This document shows positions 48,075 to 61,307 of a DNA stretch of 64,000 nt, piece by piece. Positions within the stretch are counted from its first letter, which is position 1, and each line of letters starts with the position of its first letter. The position numbers and the translations under genes are program-made. Source of the DNA: Eremophila alpestris peregrina (taxonomy: Eukaryota > Chordata > Aves > Passeriformes > Alaudidae). The notes below the pieces were generated by a model. The model ran no database searches. It was not told where the DNA came from and saw only the letters and a program-made list of their open reading frames with translations. The DNA is taken from positions 3,085,917-3,149,916 of the forward strand of contig WMCF01000035.1 of assembly GCA_009792885.1 (NCBI GenBank). Direction: 5' to 3'.

Positions 48075-51000
48075 ATACATAGTTTCCATATGATACAACA
48101 GGAAGAAATATTTTATCAAGACTTTAAACATCTGTGTATATAAGACATAGAAAGGCAATAGCATACCTCAGTGATCCTGTAGTGACCATGGGTTTCAATG
48201 GGTTTAATAATTTAGTTACTGGATGGTTCTTTGGGTTGTAGGACTATACAAGTAAGAACAAATCTTTTTATTGCAGGAGTTTCCAAGGAAATAGTTTACC
48301 TGGAATTGCAGTATGTTGGGATTTTTAATGTAAGTGGAAAGGCTAATTTCTGTGCAAATACTAACTTTTGTTTCATGACAGTGTGAAGTTTTATACTCAG
48401 TCACAGCAATAGGGCTTGAAAGAGGGCAGAGACATGGGAAAGCCTGAAGGCTTAGATCTCACCTAGTGAAAAGATATGAGAGCTTAGAGCTTAGTTATTC
48501 AGAATATGAATAACTGTGCAGGGGATATTGTAGCAGCCTTCAGTTTGGTATCTACCTGATTTAGAGTTCCTTTGCAGTGAGCCAGCAAGAAGGGCTCCTT
48601 AGGGATATATGAAAATCTGGCCCTCCAGTATTTTCAGCTGATCTATCTTTTTGAGTGAAGTCACTTCAAATGATGGAAAAGCAGTGCCATGAAATAAAAA
48701 AAAAAAGAAATTAAAAAATTGCATGATAAATGTACAAGTAATTAATGGATCCTTTTTCATTACTGTCATTACTGCTGTGGCTTTTCATGAGTTTTACCTG
48801 TGACATGACAGTTTGAACTGCAATTTCATCATGATTTAGAAAATACAAATCAATCAGCACTTAATCTATTTTTACAAATTAAAAGTCATGTAGAGTTGTG
48901 CTTCAAAAATTAGTGATGGAAGCAGCACAGAAATATCCTTGGTTTTGTTAATAATAATTTCTATTTATGCAGCATTTTCCATTCATTTTCACTCATTTAA
49001 TTCACATTGCGTTTTGTTAACTGCTAGGCTGACATGCTTGTATTGAGCAACTTGATTCACCTCTGAGGTGATCAAATGGCTTGCAGCAATTGCAAAGCTT
49101 GGCTGAGGTGGAACTTTTGGCCCCAGGTAAAGGATCCAAAAGGTGAAACAAAGTGCTGAGGGCTACTCTGCTGTGGTCAGATGGGATGTCAGCCTGACCC
49201 GTTTGGTCAGCTTCAAGTCTAAGACATTTATGAAAGGGTAGAAAGCTCCTTCTATCCAGATGTGGAGTGAATGTGTTGGCTTCTGTTAGGGTGGATTTTA
49301 TCATCATGGGCATGAAGAAACCTAGCTTTGTTTTTGACTCTGTGTGTGAATTGATGTACAGCAGTTCATCTTTGGCTCTGTGAACTACTTTGCTTGTTTC
49401 TCAGCATCCTGTGAAAATTGTTGGAAAACCACCTTAAAAATATCCTGTGTCTCTCATCTGAGCTGTGGCTCTTTTAGGAATTAATAATATTGGGTTTTGG
49501 ACCCACTGTAGGTATCTCCTGAACATATTTTAAAATGTTTTGACTAATTGTTTGTCTCATTCTCATCACCACAAAATGTAAATGCCCAGGTTAAGGTTTC
49601 CTACCTCCCTGACTATCTTAGAATTTACAGTGGAATATTATCTTAGTTGTTTTTAAGTACTGTAGAAGCATCTTGGGAGTTTTGCTGTTGATTTCTGTGA
49701 CACACAGGTTGTGGCAGTGCAATTAGTTCTGTTTCTTCAACTGCAAAACCATCAATCTGGAACCTGTAGGAGGTTCTTGTTAGAATCTCAGTAGTAACAT
49801 ATCATACTTGTTAATGAGCTGCTCATAAATTAAGCTCCTAAAGGCATTCACAAGTGAGCCTATCAGTATCACCGATGAGGATCAGTGTTTGTATGAGGAT
49901 TTTTTAATGCAGATTGCTGCCTATTCACTGATCTGGGTGGCACTACAAAAGCAGATAGATGCTGGAACAACAGACTGTTTATATCACTCTGAAGCCAGCA
50001 GAGCTCTGTTAAATGATATTTGTTTGTTTCTTTGTTCCTTTCTCTCTATAGCTCTTTAGTCTCTCCTTTGAATGGAGGTGTTTGGCTGTGCAATACTTGA
50101 TTTTAGGAGGTGGAGAACAGAGCTCTTGGCTGGCACTGTTGGGCAGGTTACAGCAGGTGGCACTATTTGGTGACTTTTGCTTAATGCCGTTAATTATTTC
50201 AGTGCACGTGTATATGTTGATATATGATCATTTTTTCAATTGGATTTTTATGGAAACACTAAATAAGGTAGCCATACTGAAGAAGCAGGGACATATGCTC
50301 TTACTCCTAAGGAATAGTAACAACTCCTGTATCCTTCAGTGTAGATCAAATGTGTCTAAGACTGTTGTGTGTTAATAGAGAAAAAGACCTATGGAACTCA
50401 TTTTTGGACTGATGTTTGGACTAGCTGTGCAGGACTCTTGTGAAAAATACTGGAGAAGTAATAAAGCTTAAATTTTATACATCAAGGGTTAATTATTTTT
50501 AAACGACTTAGATGTCTCTACAAAAATAAATCAGTTTTTAGCACATAGCTTTGCTTTCATGTTCACTTTAATTTTGTCATCATGTCATGAGAGGTAAAGC
50601 AAAACCTGGTTTTGCAAAGATATCTCTTTTTTTGATGGAGGGGAGATTTGTTGCTGCATTGCTTTTCCACTGTGGTAACATACATAATAAATGCATGTTC
50701 TTATTAAATACACAGATGAAAAAATATGTCTAGGTGTGTGCACATATGTATTCATTAAGTCACTCTAGCCACACTAGTTTTGCAGCTGGGCAATGGCTTT
50801 CAGCCACTTGACTAACAGGGATGTCAGTAAAAGCAGAATTGATCTGATTAGATCACAAGAAAAAATAAATACAGTTTTCAGCTTATTTCATATTAAGTGT
50901 GGCCATTTAACCACTGGTTAAATGTATTTGAAAAGCTACAAATAAATTGTTTCTATCAAAAATAAAAAATGGTGTGTCTGGGGGAGAGAAAGCAGTTTGC

Positions 51001-54000
51001 CAGCAAGCACTGGTTTCTGCCACTGCTCTTTCTGTAATGCAACAGAGTTATTTTTAGCACCAGAAAGTGCAAAACATGTTTAAGAGAAATAGGCTGGAAA
51101 ATGTGACATTGCACAACCCATCTTTGTGGGTGGATGAGGTTTCTCTATGTGGATTGTGCTGTTTGCTCTCATTTGTATCCTCTGACTGAGTGTCATGCTC
51201 TTGTGAATTACCTGTGTGTTTGTGGCTTAGAAGCCCTATGCGAGCATATTGATATGACTAGAAAATATATTTAAATGGTGTAACACACAAGCCAGAGATG
51301 CTGTTAGGATCAATTTTTTAAGAAGTAATTCCTCATGTTTTGACTCAGTAGTTATATTTTGTTTAGCAACCTTACACTATTAGTGGAGTTAGACTGAGAA
51401 GGATGCATTTAACATGGTGTTGAAATAACTTTATATTTAGCAGGAGTGGGGAAAAAAAGCAAGCAGTTCGTGTTTATTTCTAAGGATGAACACAATCATT
51501 AAGGACAGAACAGGGTAAGGGGGCCTGGAGATGTGCATTTCCTTGCTGCCTCTATCTTCCATTCTGCTGCTGGCCTCTTAGGATAAATGTTTTTATTTCT
51601 ATATGAGTTGCATGCTTTAACTTTTAGAATGGGAATAGTGATTACGAACTTTTTGTTTACCCACTTGTACATATTTGGATGAAAAGCATTGTGTAATGGT
51701 TTATTAATTCTCATATGTTTTGCTTCTGCCATCTGTCTATTTGCTGGCCTGCTTATTCAAGTGGATGGACCTGGGCTACACCATGAGTTTTTTCAGTGTG
51801 TCCAAGATCCAGAGCTTGGATGATGCAGATGAACTTGTGATTGAGTAACTTAATCTTAGGTGGAAGAAAGCAATTTCTCTGATGATTAAGTCTTTAGTAG
51901 CGGTCAGAAGACTGGGAAGTGCACAGGAGGTCTCTATTTCTCCAGACACAGAGTGAAGAGAAAGTTGAGAGGGAAGATTTTCATGTGAATGGCATCTGCA
52001 GCTCCTATGGTCTTCTGGTCAGAAAGGGACAATTTGCCTCCTTGTTGCAGATACAGCTGCTTCCCTCATTTACTGATTCACACCCAATTAATTTACATGT
52101 CTTCCAGGTTATTCTTACCAGGTAGAAAATGGATTCCTAGTTTGAGCAAGACACTGTCAGTGTTTTTCCTGTCACACCATTGGTCACTATGATGACTTCA
52201 GTTCGTTCTGCCTCCCTTCCCTGTGCCCAGGAATTCCCAAATTAAATGTATTTGAGCTCAGTAACCTTAGTTACATTTGACCAGAGCAGTGAGCTAGTAA
52301 GTGCTTCTAGTCCTGTCACATCACCATCATGTTTTCTATTCAGTTGTAGAAGTATCCTACAGAAAGTTTCTAAAACTTTCTAAAATAAGATTTTACTTTC
52401 CTCCCTCTTTGTTTTTTTTTATCTACACATACTTTTCCTTTTTGGAGCTCTTCTGTGGGGAAGAGGGAAGGAGTAGTAAACTGTTTACTGGGAAAATAAT
52501 TCATGTAGATGATTTCATTTTTTCCAAGACAGAGTTCACAAATAGGAAAGGGACCTTTGAAAGGAAGCTTTGCTTTCCTTGATCAGGAATATAGAGCATT
52601 TAACAGTATTTAAAAAGACCCAAACTACACCCATACACAAACATAGGCAAGATGCTTATCAATTGAAGTTATTTGTTCAGGCTGCCTTCATGCCCTGATG
52701 GGTGAGTGCAGGAATTCACAAGATTTCTCTACCAAGAAACCTGTTGGTTTTTTGCTTTTTAGCTCAGATGGAGGTCAAACTAGAATATGAAGAGACACAG
52801 AAAATGTAAACCATTGGTTCCTGTCCTATATCATCCCACTGGAGCCAGTAGCCAAGGTGAAAACACACCCTGGTTTTGTGCATATTTGGTTCTTCTTGGG
52901 TTGTGCCATAAGTGGTATTATTGTGCTGATGTAGGCAATAGACAGTATTAGAGAACTAATACAAGTGGTTTACCAGTACAGAAAATCTTGAATTACTAGT
53001 AATTGTAGGCAACATAGGAGCTGCTTTTTTTTTTCCTTCTGGAAGCCTTATTGTAAGAAGACTGAAGTATCATTGCTGCTACCCACGTTAAAGATATTTC
53101 ATGAATGAAGGAATTGAATCATCTAATTCATTGGCTTTTTAGTCTGTGTGGTGTTTTGCAGCCAATTTGACTGTTAACCAGTGCAAGAACAAAAATGACT
53201 AAGTATCCTGTGAGATCTAAACTCTCACACAATCATGTAAGCTCAATCTAATACAGCTCTGCAAGTGCAATTTTTAGTACTGAACTGTTGAAACCATGAG
53301 ATCATGATTTCAAGATGACCACAGGGTATGTATAGAAGGAGAAGTAATCTTTGTATGTAGAATAATTCATATTATCTGAACTTTAATTATTTCAAACTTT
53401 GTCCAAGTATTAACTGTGCTGAAGCCATCCCTGAGTATCTGAAATCTACTATCTAAATGTGCCTGTTGTTTCCAGAGACTGAGATAATCAAGGTTGTAGC
53501 CTTCATGTAAGTTAGACACCTAGCATTTGGAGTAATTCCTTGTGGTATCTCGAGATCTTCACATAAAAAAAGTCTTAAGGGTTTTGAAGGAGACTCTGAC
53601 AAGCAACTTACACAGCCTTTACTAACAAGACTCAGGTTTCAAATGTGCAAAGCTATCTGAAAAGGTAAAGGTCTCTGGAGGAAGAGCCACAGTGTGTTTT
53701 CCAATCTGACTAGGTACCATTATCACCTGTTCACATTTGGGGCAAGTGATGTTTTTGTTGCCTTTCCATTAAGTGGTGTTGTCTAGATGCTGCCTTACAT
53801 TCAGTTAGCTAAAATTAGAATACAGGTATAGGGAGGTGAGCAAATAAAGGTAAAACAAAAATTCCAAACCTCAGAAGATAAAGATGATTTTTTGGATTTA
53901 AATTCACACCATGTTACTTCTTTTAACGTGCAGAATTTTTAAGTGTTTTGTTTTGTCAGCTTTAAATACCTTAATACCCACCCTTGCCAGGTTCTCAAGG

Positions 54001-55873
54001 ACAGATGTTTTGATCTTACTGCAAAATGAGTGCCTCCAGTTGGATGCCCAGACATGCTTTTAAATGCTTAGATCATATAACATTGCTCACTGTCCATTAT
54101 TGTTTCCTGTTTTCACAGCTTTTATGAGAATATGAATGATTAAAGCTCAAAAGAATAAACTGACAGAGGTTTTTTATCTTAGAACCATTTGTAAAAGAGC
54201 CACTTTGAGATGCTTTATGGTTTACATAGCATTATGAATATTAGTATGAATTTCTCTTTGCTTCTGCAGGTGCTGGTTTGCAGAGACAAATTTAACCTCC
54301 AATTCCCAGCACACTGATCTGTCTAAACACAATTTGACATGCATTGCTATTAGCTTAGCACCTTATCAAATAATGTGCCCTGATAGAGATAAAAGGTTTT
54401 ACAACCTTACCGCCTTTGTTTCTGTGTGCGTTCACCCACAGAGACAGCTCTGCAGCAGCTAATAATTAACACAAAAGACAAAGACAAATCTATATGGCTC
54501 AGTGTTGGAGGATCCAATGTGCATGTTAAGCAGCTGGGGAAGTGAAATCTACAGCAAGAGGGTCTAAAATGGGATCTTCAAAGGAGGCTTTAAAATGAGT
54601 TGAAGTTGGGCTTTGTCAAGTCTCATTTTTACATGATGGAGCAGATATCACACTGTTGTCTGGAAATCAGCATGGTTCTGTGTGTCAGAGCATTTACTCA
54701 AGTCTTCAGAGAGGCTCTTCCTGCTCTGTAACTCTGTGTTGCTTTGCATTCCAAGTGTGAGCAAAGTAACTGAGGGAAGGAATCAAGTGTGCTGAAAAAA
54801 AATCACCGGGGTGATGATATAAAATGTTCTCTGAACTGAACCTTTCCTTCCTTGTTAACTTTTGTGTCTTTGTGGATATACACAGTTTTAAGTGGTAGCT
54901 TGGGGGACTAAACACAAGGCCATGCTGTCTTTTTCTGGCTGTTCTCCATTCAGAGGCCAGTGAGGGCCCCTCTCATTTTCTTGAGTCATCCAGCATCTTT
55001 AACCTGCCTGGTAATGGAAGTGTCACCTTAGCCAGACTAGATACTCAGAATGGAACCTGTATTGATATGAACAACAACGTGGCTGGTCCAGCATTATACA
55101 GGACAGTGAAGGTGTTTGGTTCCCCTCTCCTTCCAAAATCTAGTCAAGTACTTCAAAAATAAGAATCTTGCTCGTGACTGCTAAAACTCTATTTAATAAT
55201 CTGAATAAATCTCTAATCCCAATTAACTGTGGGGTTTTTAGTAGTTTTAAAAAATTAGATCAAAATTCTAGCTACCTGTAAATACTGTTTTGTTTTTCTG
55301 GAAAATCAATTCAAGCCAGATTTGTAGAGGTTTTTGACAACCCAAGCACAAACAGATGCCATGAGAGATTTTTAGAATTGAATGTCTTCAGGTGCTTTTG
55401 AAACTCAATAACCATACATCTATGTTTTAATGCTTATTAATATCTCTACAGTTTGAATCTGGGTTCAATTCAAAATTTGTTTTACTCTGAATTCAGAGGC
55501 ATGTTATTCTTTTTCTTATTGAATGTGAGCTATCAAAGAAAATGATACTTAAGTGTTGAAAGGGTAATGCTGAAGCAAAAATATTTAGGAACAAGGGAAA
55601 CATGGAAATATGTGACCTTTTTCCCTAGCAAAGTGATTAGGAGAAACTTAAGTTTATTATTAATTGTATTGGTACACTAGGTTTTAATCTATCACCCCAT
55701 CAAAATAATAAAATGAAGCCAGGAGATCCAAATGAGTTTAAGGCCAAAGTGCCCACAGAGAGAGTAGAAAGAGTAAGTCAGAGAGCAAAGAGTGGTACTT
55801 GAAGGATGTCTATAAAATGGGTATTTCACTTGGGAACATTATGGTGTCATGCTGATCCCAACATACAAGTCAG

Positions 55874-56667
55874 ATTTGCATAATTACAATTTGGCTGAAA
55901 TTTTTATAGAAAGCCTGTGGAATTTTGGTATCCATTTACCACTGAGTTTCAGTAAGACTTTGTAGTCCTTTGGGAGTCTTATTGGTGCTGGTTTTTAATT
56001 CAAATTCTCCTGTAACAAATCTCTGAACATATTTTAAAGGTAAATTTGCATACTGTTTCTTTGCTCTCTGTCTCTTTCTTTCTCTCATGGAAAGTACAGA
56101 TGAGGAATGATGCAGAGAAACATCATGCATCTTTTGATAGCAAGTCTTTCTTGGCAGATCAAATACACATGGGTCTGTGTCCCAGACCATTCTGGTTCTT
56201 CTGTGACCTTGAAAACCTCCCTGGGGGATTTGGGGATATTTCTTACTTGGAAGAACTAAAGGAAGAGATTGCACACATTACATCTTTCTTTTTCATTTGT
56301 CACTCATATTTTGTTTTGTTTGTCATTGAGGAATTATGATTTTTATCTTGTGAGCTTTTTGGTACCTGCCCAGTGCCATCCTGAGCAGTGAACTTCTGGC
56401 TGTTAAAAGTAGTTGTATTAAGGCAGCACACAAGCAGAGGTGAAATAATAGGAACTACTGGTAACTCTAACTTGAATGTTCCTGCTAAGTTTTAAAAACT
56501 ATTACATTGAACAAGGAAGCTTTTGATTGAATTATGAAAGACATGATCTCTGTGCAAATTTTATGATTTATTGCATTTCAGATCAAGTTAATTCATTCCT
56601 ATGAATGCTTCTCTCTTTAGTGTCTCGAAGTTTCACAGACACAGTTTTGTGACCATTTGCATAATTA
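55874..56667 (+). promoter_or_regulatory. cluster of POU octamer and homeodomain sites
   Basis: The octamer ATTTGCAT, the consensus for POU-domain factors, occurs at 55874, 56044 and 56655. At 55874 and 56655 it is part of an identical 13-base string, ATTTGCATAATTA, which adds an overlapping homeodomain core. By eye I found roughly six other octamers (both strands) in the rest of the window, so three in 800 bp is a local excess. This may be an enhancer or chance in AT-rich DNA. Sequence alone cannot decide. Confidence 0.3.
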
Positions 56668-59600
56668 TCTAAATGGGCAACTCTTTGTCCTCCATCACAC
56701 TTTCCCCCTCAGGATTTCTTGATATTTTTTTTTTCTTTTCTGCAATCTTTTGAAGTCCAGTCCAGGATTTCTGGGGTGTAGGTATTGGCTTGATTAACTT
56801 CAAAGCGACACACCACTGACTGTCACATTAGCTTGTCACTTGGCCTCCAGCAGACACTGCAATTGTGAATGGCATTGAGTAGCTTTACTGGAGCTATATT
56901 TCCTTTTTTCTTTTTTTTCTTACAGAGAAATAGGAAAATAATTAAATGTGAAAGTTCAACAATGCACTCAAGTGTATGCTCATATGTTCATGTGTTAGTA
57001 TCTGCTACAATTTTAAATATAGAGAGGTATATGATTCCAAAATATTTTTTGTCTCATATTGACTCTTGCTGCCATTAGAATGTGGGCATTTGGCAGAGTT
57101 GGAATCAAATCCCTTTCTCTGGACTTTGGGGTTTGAAATAGCAAAATTTATTTTTTAGTTTTTAATTTTTTGGGTAAACTTGAATTTTGATTGACATCTG
57201 ATAAACAACTGTGTCCCTGTTTTGTGTGCAGTACTGAAGATCCAAAGGTCAATGCAATGTATCTCATTATGATAAAACTGTTAATCATCAGTCACATAAA
57301 AGAAGTTTTATAAACTACATCCTCCTAGTGTCAGCTATATGGTACAATTACATTTCCTACTGTACTAGTTTCCCTACCTTATTGTAGTAATTAGAAATCT
57401 CAAGACATCATCTTGCCCTAGTAATAGATGTCTCCTAATGAATAAATAGTTGTGGTAATCTGTGGGATGTGAAAAATTTTCCTGAAATGTTGACCAAGAT
57501 AGCTGGGAGTTTTTAGGAAATGGAGACATTTTCTCAATAGACTATCTCAGTATGCTGCTTTGGGATGATATGGCTGCATCTTATTGTTCCTAAGAAACCC
57601 CCTTTTCTGTCTTTCATTTCTGTGTGCAAACGGAAGATACCCCAATGTAAGCTCATTTAAACATGACTAGATGGAAAGTCAAAATGCACAGACTGTGAGA
57701 AAGTTTTGTTTTTCTGAGATCCAAAGCAGACTTGCTAGTGAGCAGAATTAGATTTAATTATTCTTTGTAATGTGAATTATATAAAGAGAAAAGCATAAAG
57801 CATACTTAGAGTTCCATGAAACTGAATATGTAGTGTGCTTGTTTGTATGGTAAATATAGAAGCTTTTAGTAGTACCATGTATGTTGGGCAAGAGACATGC
57901 ATAGGTACTCTCAGAAAGGTTTATTTTCTTGCTAAGTAGAAATTAATGGAATCTGAGTTAGAATAATAGATCACAAGTGATCTAATGATATGCACAGATT
58001 TGACCAGTGAGTTTTTATAGGGCACTTTAGGTATTTTGATGATACAGGTAACACCATTACTGCCTCTCCACTAGCCTGTTCCTCATTGGATAGATTTCAG
58101 TTCTTTTAGAAAGGCTGTCTCTTGCAAGGCAGCTCCATGCCCTCCATCTTTTGAGGTTTTCTGTACAAATGACACTGTACATGTTATGCAATGAAGCCCT
58201 GGAACTGACATCTGTAACCAAAGGGGAAATGAGGAATTAAGAATTCAGGCCTAGGAAAGCACTTGTATGTGTCTTTCTAGAGACCAGGGCTAACATACAA
58301 CACTCCAACTAATACTGGATGCTGCATATTATTTGATTACAATTCAGAAAACTTTTTTTGGTAGGTCACAGTAGGGTGGCTTGATTTAAATCACCAATTT
58401 TAATCGTGATTTAAGTCAGCAGGCAGGAGCCCTGTATTTAGATAATTAATTTTAATCTGTACTTAATTATTTTCCTAAAGAAATTTCGGTCCTGTTGGTA
58501 GGTATAAACAATTAAAACACACTGATTTGCAAATAGATGCAATCTTATGGTAATAATTAGTAATATATTTTCTTAATAGAGAAGTTATGTTAAAATACAT
58601 ATGTGAGTAATTACATCATTTACAATAAATTTGTTCATATTGTTAATTTTTACACTTTCTGGTATTAGAGAAGGGTGAATTATGTTTGTTGTCTGCTTTG
58701 AGGATACTTTCTTACCCAGTGTGTTTTTCAAGAAGTGTACCTTGGTGCATGAAATGTAAATTAAATGATTGGTTAAGTTACTTAAGGAAAAAACGTACAA
58801 GGAGATGAATGTACATTTTAAAATCATGTATCCTAAAGAAGTGTGGCTTAGTTCTCTTGTTCAGTAACTACTGAAAATATATCGGCTGTAGTGAATATCT
58901 GTGCTCAGCACACTGTGTTTTCAAAAGTGTAGATACTGAAAAAATCCATCAACCTGTCTTTAAATGTCTAAAAAAAACTTTCAGTGTTTTTGCCCATATA
59001 TTTCAGAATTTTAGAGCTTGTAGTCTTTTGTATCTTTTGTTTAATTTACTGATGGAAGAGGACTTCATCCCTTTTGAAATAAAATTGACTTACTCAATGA
59101 GATTAACCCCAGTGAGGAAAATATTATTGCCATTTTTAGTCGATATTAAGAATAAATGTGGCTTTAATATGACTGATAAAGAAGGTTGAAATGTTTAACC
59201 CTACTTATTGAACAAAATAAAATCAGGAACACCAAGAAAACAGCATGGCTTTGGAAGAGCAAACCAAGAAAAACTAAAGGTTCCTTCAAGAAAACAGCTC
59301 TTCTGCAGCCATGTTTCTCATGGCAGTAGCAAATGGGTATAGTGCAAAAGCTTCTAAGGGGAACTTGTACCATGTTAGATCAACAGCCTATGAAATAAAG
59401 ATTCCTGTTTGCAAGTGAGACAGTGGCACCTAAAATGTTGTCATGGATAGACTGGTTTAATTATAAACTTGGCAGGAATACTGTGATTGTCCTTTAATGA
59501 GGAAAGAATATGCTCTCTCTGAAGTCTACGTTTATGCATTTATTGCATATGTAATTAAGGAATTTTCAAAATATGTATTTTTGAGTACTGTAGAAGTTTT

Positions 59601-61165
59601 TAAACAAAATACTCTGTGCTTCTTCAATAGCCCATGTTAGATTAGAAACTACTAAAGTAAGGAAATGAAATAGGTTTTAAACCCAAGTTTTGCTGTAGAT
59701 CATAGGTTGGCTGAATGGTGTGATGAAATGCTTTTTTTGATCTTTTTAAGTGACACCAAAAGAAATAATTTCTTATTGTATTGATTTTGAGAAGACAACA
59801 GTAATTGAGTTCCTTCTAGACACATGGATGCTCTAGATCCTGGAGAGGTCTGCACTGAGATGGCACTGAATTTCCAGTAGTTGTGCACCTTCTCTGCAGT
59901 AATTCACTCCAAGAGAAGTCCTTCCTACCTGTCCCCAGGAGGAAGGGTTTGCATCAGGGCTCACTGCTGTCACCCATCTTGTTTGCATCTTTCACCTTAT
60001 CATCTCTGCAGCCTGGGGTGCAATGGAAGCCACACCTAACCCTTCAAGTATCCTGCTACACAATGCCCTCTGCCCAGCCCAGTTTTAGCACTGGTACCTG
60101 CTAAACAGGATTGCCTGGGGGGGTCAGGGCAAAGCTGTGCAGCTTCACAGTAAGGGAGACTTGCTTTAGGTTGGTGGCATTTACTGTCCCAAAGGAATTG
60201 TACCTTTCCCATGAAGCAGTTTACTTGAAGGGAGTGGAGTGGGAATGTTTTCATCCTTCTTCCCTCTAAGTATAACTTCATGAAAAACCAGGCCAATGGT
60301 GCTGGTTTGAACAGTCTTGTGAGGTGGGGAGGAAGGCAAATCTGCATTCCCTGCATTAAGACCCAGGGAATGATCTCAAGTGTCATGTGAGATGAAAATA
60401 CATGAGTCTATTCTGTCACAATGTGAGGCAGCATTATAGAATATAGTTTCATTTGTAAAAAATTCTGGTTTCTTCCCCTGCCACTTGTCTTTTTAGCTAT
60501 TAAACAGGGTTAAGGGTCCTCTTGTCACTTTTATTAATACAGAGAATCTACATCAAGGAGATTTTTTTGTGCTTCTTATCCTTGGAAAGTTTCTCTCAAT
60601 GCTGGAATTAGAAGTGAAGATGAAAGCAGAAAAAAAAATAGACATTGAGGAAAGGGTAGACACTCAGCAGCTCTTTTTCAGGAAAGAAAACTCAGTGGAG
60701 ATGATACATGTCATCAGATAGTTTAGAGACACTTCTCTTCCCTGCTGATTTAAGAGAGGGAAGTGAGATGTAAACAATAGATCAGTGGCCTCACCATGGA
60801 GCATGTTAGAATAGACTGCAGCCTAAATCCTTATCAAATGATCTTGAATATTAGGAACTTGTTGATTTCAGCAGCTAAATGATTGCAGTTACTATAGGGA
60901 TTTGCTCTTTAGATTTCCTGGCTCAGGGAGCTGAACTTTGCTTTCAGGAGGATTACCTTTAGGTCTATAGGACCTAATCAGCATAAACCTTCAGCCCAGC
61001 AGGCAGGTGTCACAGTAGCTGTTCGTTCGAGAGTAAGTAGGTACAAGATGTGAGAAGTTCAGAATTAGTAATGCAAGTCTTCTGTCATTTTTATCATAGG
61101 ACCCTGCAGGGAGGATCTGATTAAATGGATATTCAACTCTTTGCATTAATGTGAACCCAATTTTA
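56668..61165. other. non-coding AT-rich DNA
   Basis: No transposon or known protein was seen. A perfect 18-base interrupted palindrome lies at 57967-57984. A somewhat GC-richer stretch at 59880-60390 has a 116-codon minus-strand frame that I do not recognise. Confidence 0.5.
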
Positions 61166-61181
61166 ATTTGCATATAATTAA
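61166..61181 (+). promoter_or_regulatory. POU octamer joined to a TAATTA core
   Basis: ATTTGCAT (61166-61173) is followed directly by ATAATTAA, which contains the homeodomain core TAATTA. The surroundings (about 61090-61340) look like slowly evolving non-coding DNA, with few simple repeats apart from a CTTT run. The regulatory role is inferred from motif content only. Confidence 0.25.
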
Positions 61182-61287
61182 CAGCACCAAAAGTATAAAT
61201 TTATTATTTGCTGTTGGAAAGCAGATCTGTGGCAGCAAGGAGCTATGTACAGTTGCTCGAGTGTGATATAAATTACTTTATCTCATA

Positions 61288-61307
61288 CCTCTTCTTTCTT
61301 TCTTTCT
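61288..61307. repeat. (CTTT)n simple repeat
   Basis: About four CTTT units near 61290-61307, in a pyrimidine-rich tract. Confidence 0.75.

Larger units (their letters stand above)
44574..55860. other. non-coding AT-rich DNA
   Basis: No transposon or protein was recognised. Open frames are 98 codons or fewer. The stretch contains an A15 run at 45827, a TA/TG-rich patch near 48051, and T runs near 47723 and 53028. A stretch around 54280-54560 carries several homeodomain-like and SOX-like words and may be regulatory. Confidence 0.5.

Noticed and set aside
60036..60386. 116-codon minus-strand frame
   Set aside because: There is no recognisable domain or signal, and no splice context. It lies in a mildly GC-rich stretch where long frames arise more readily.
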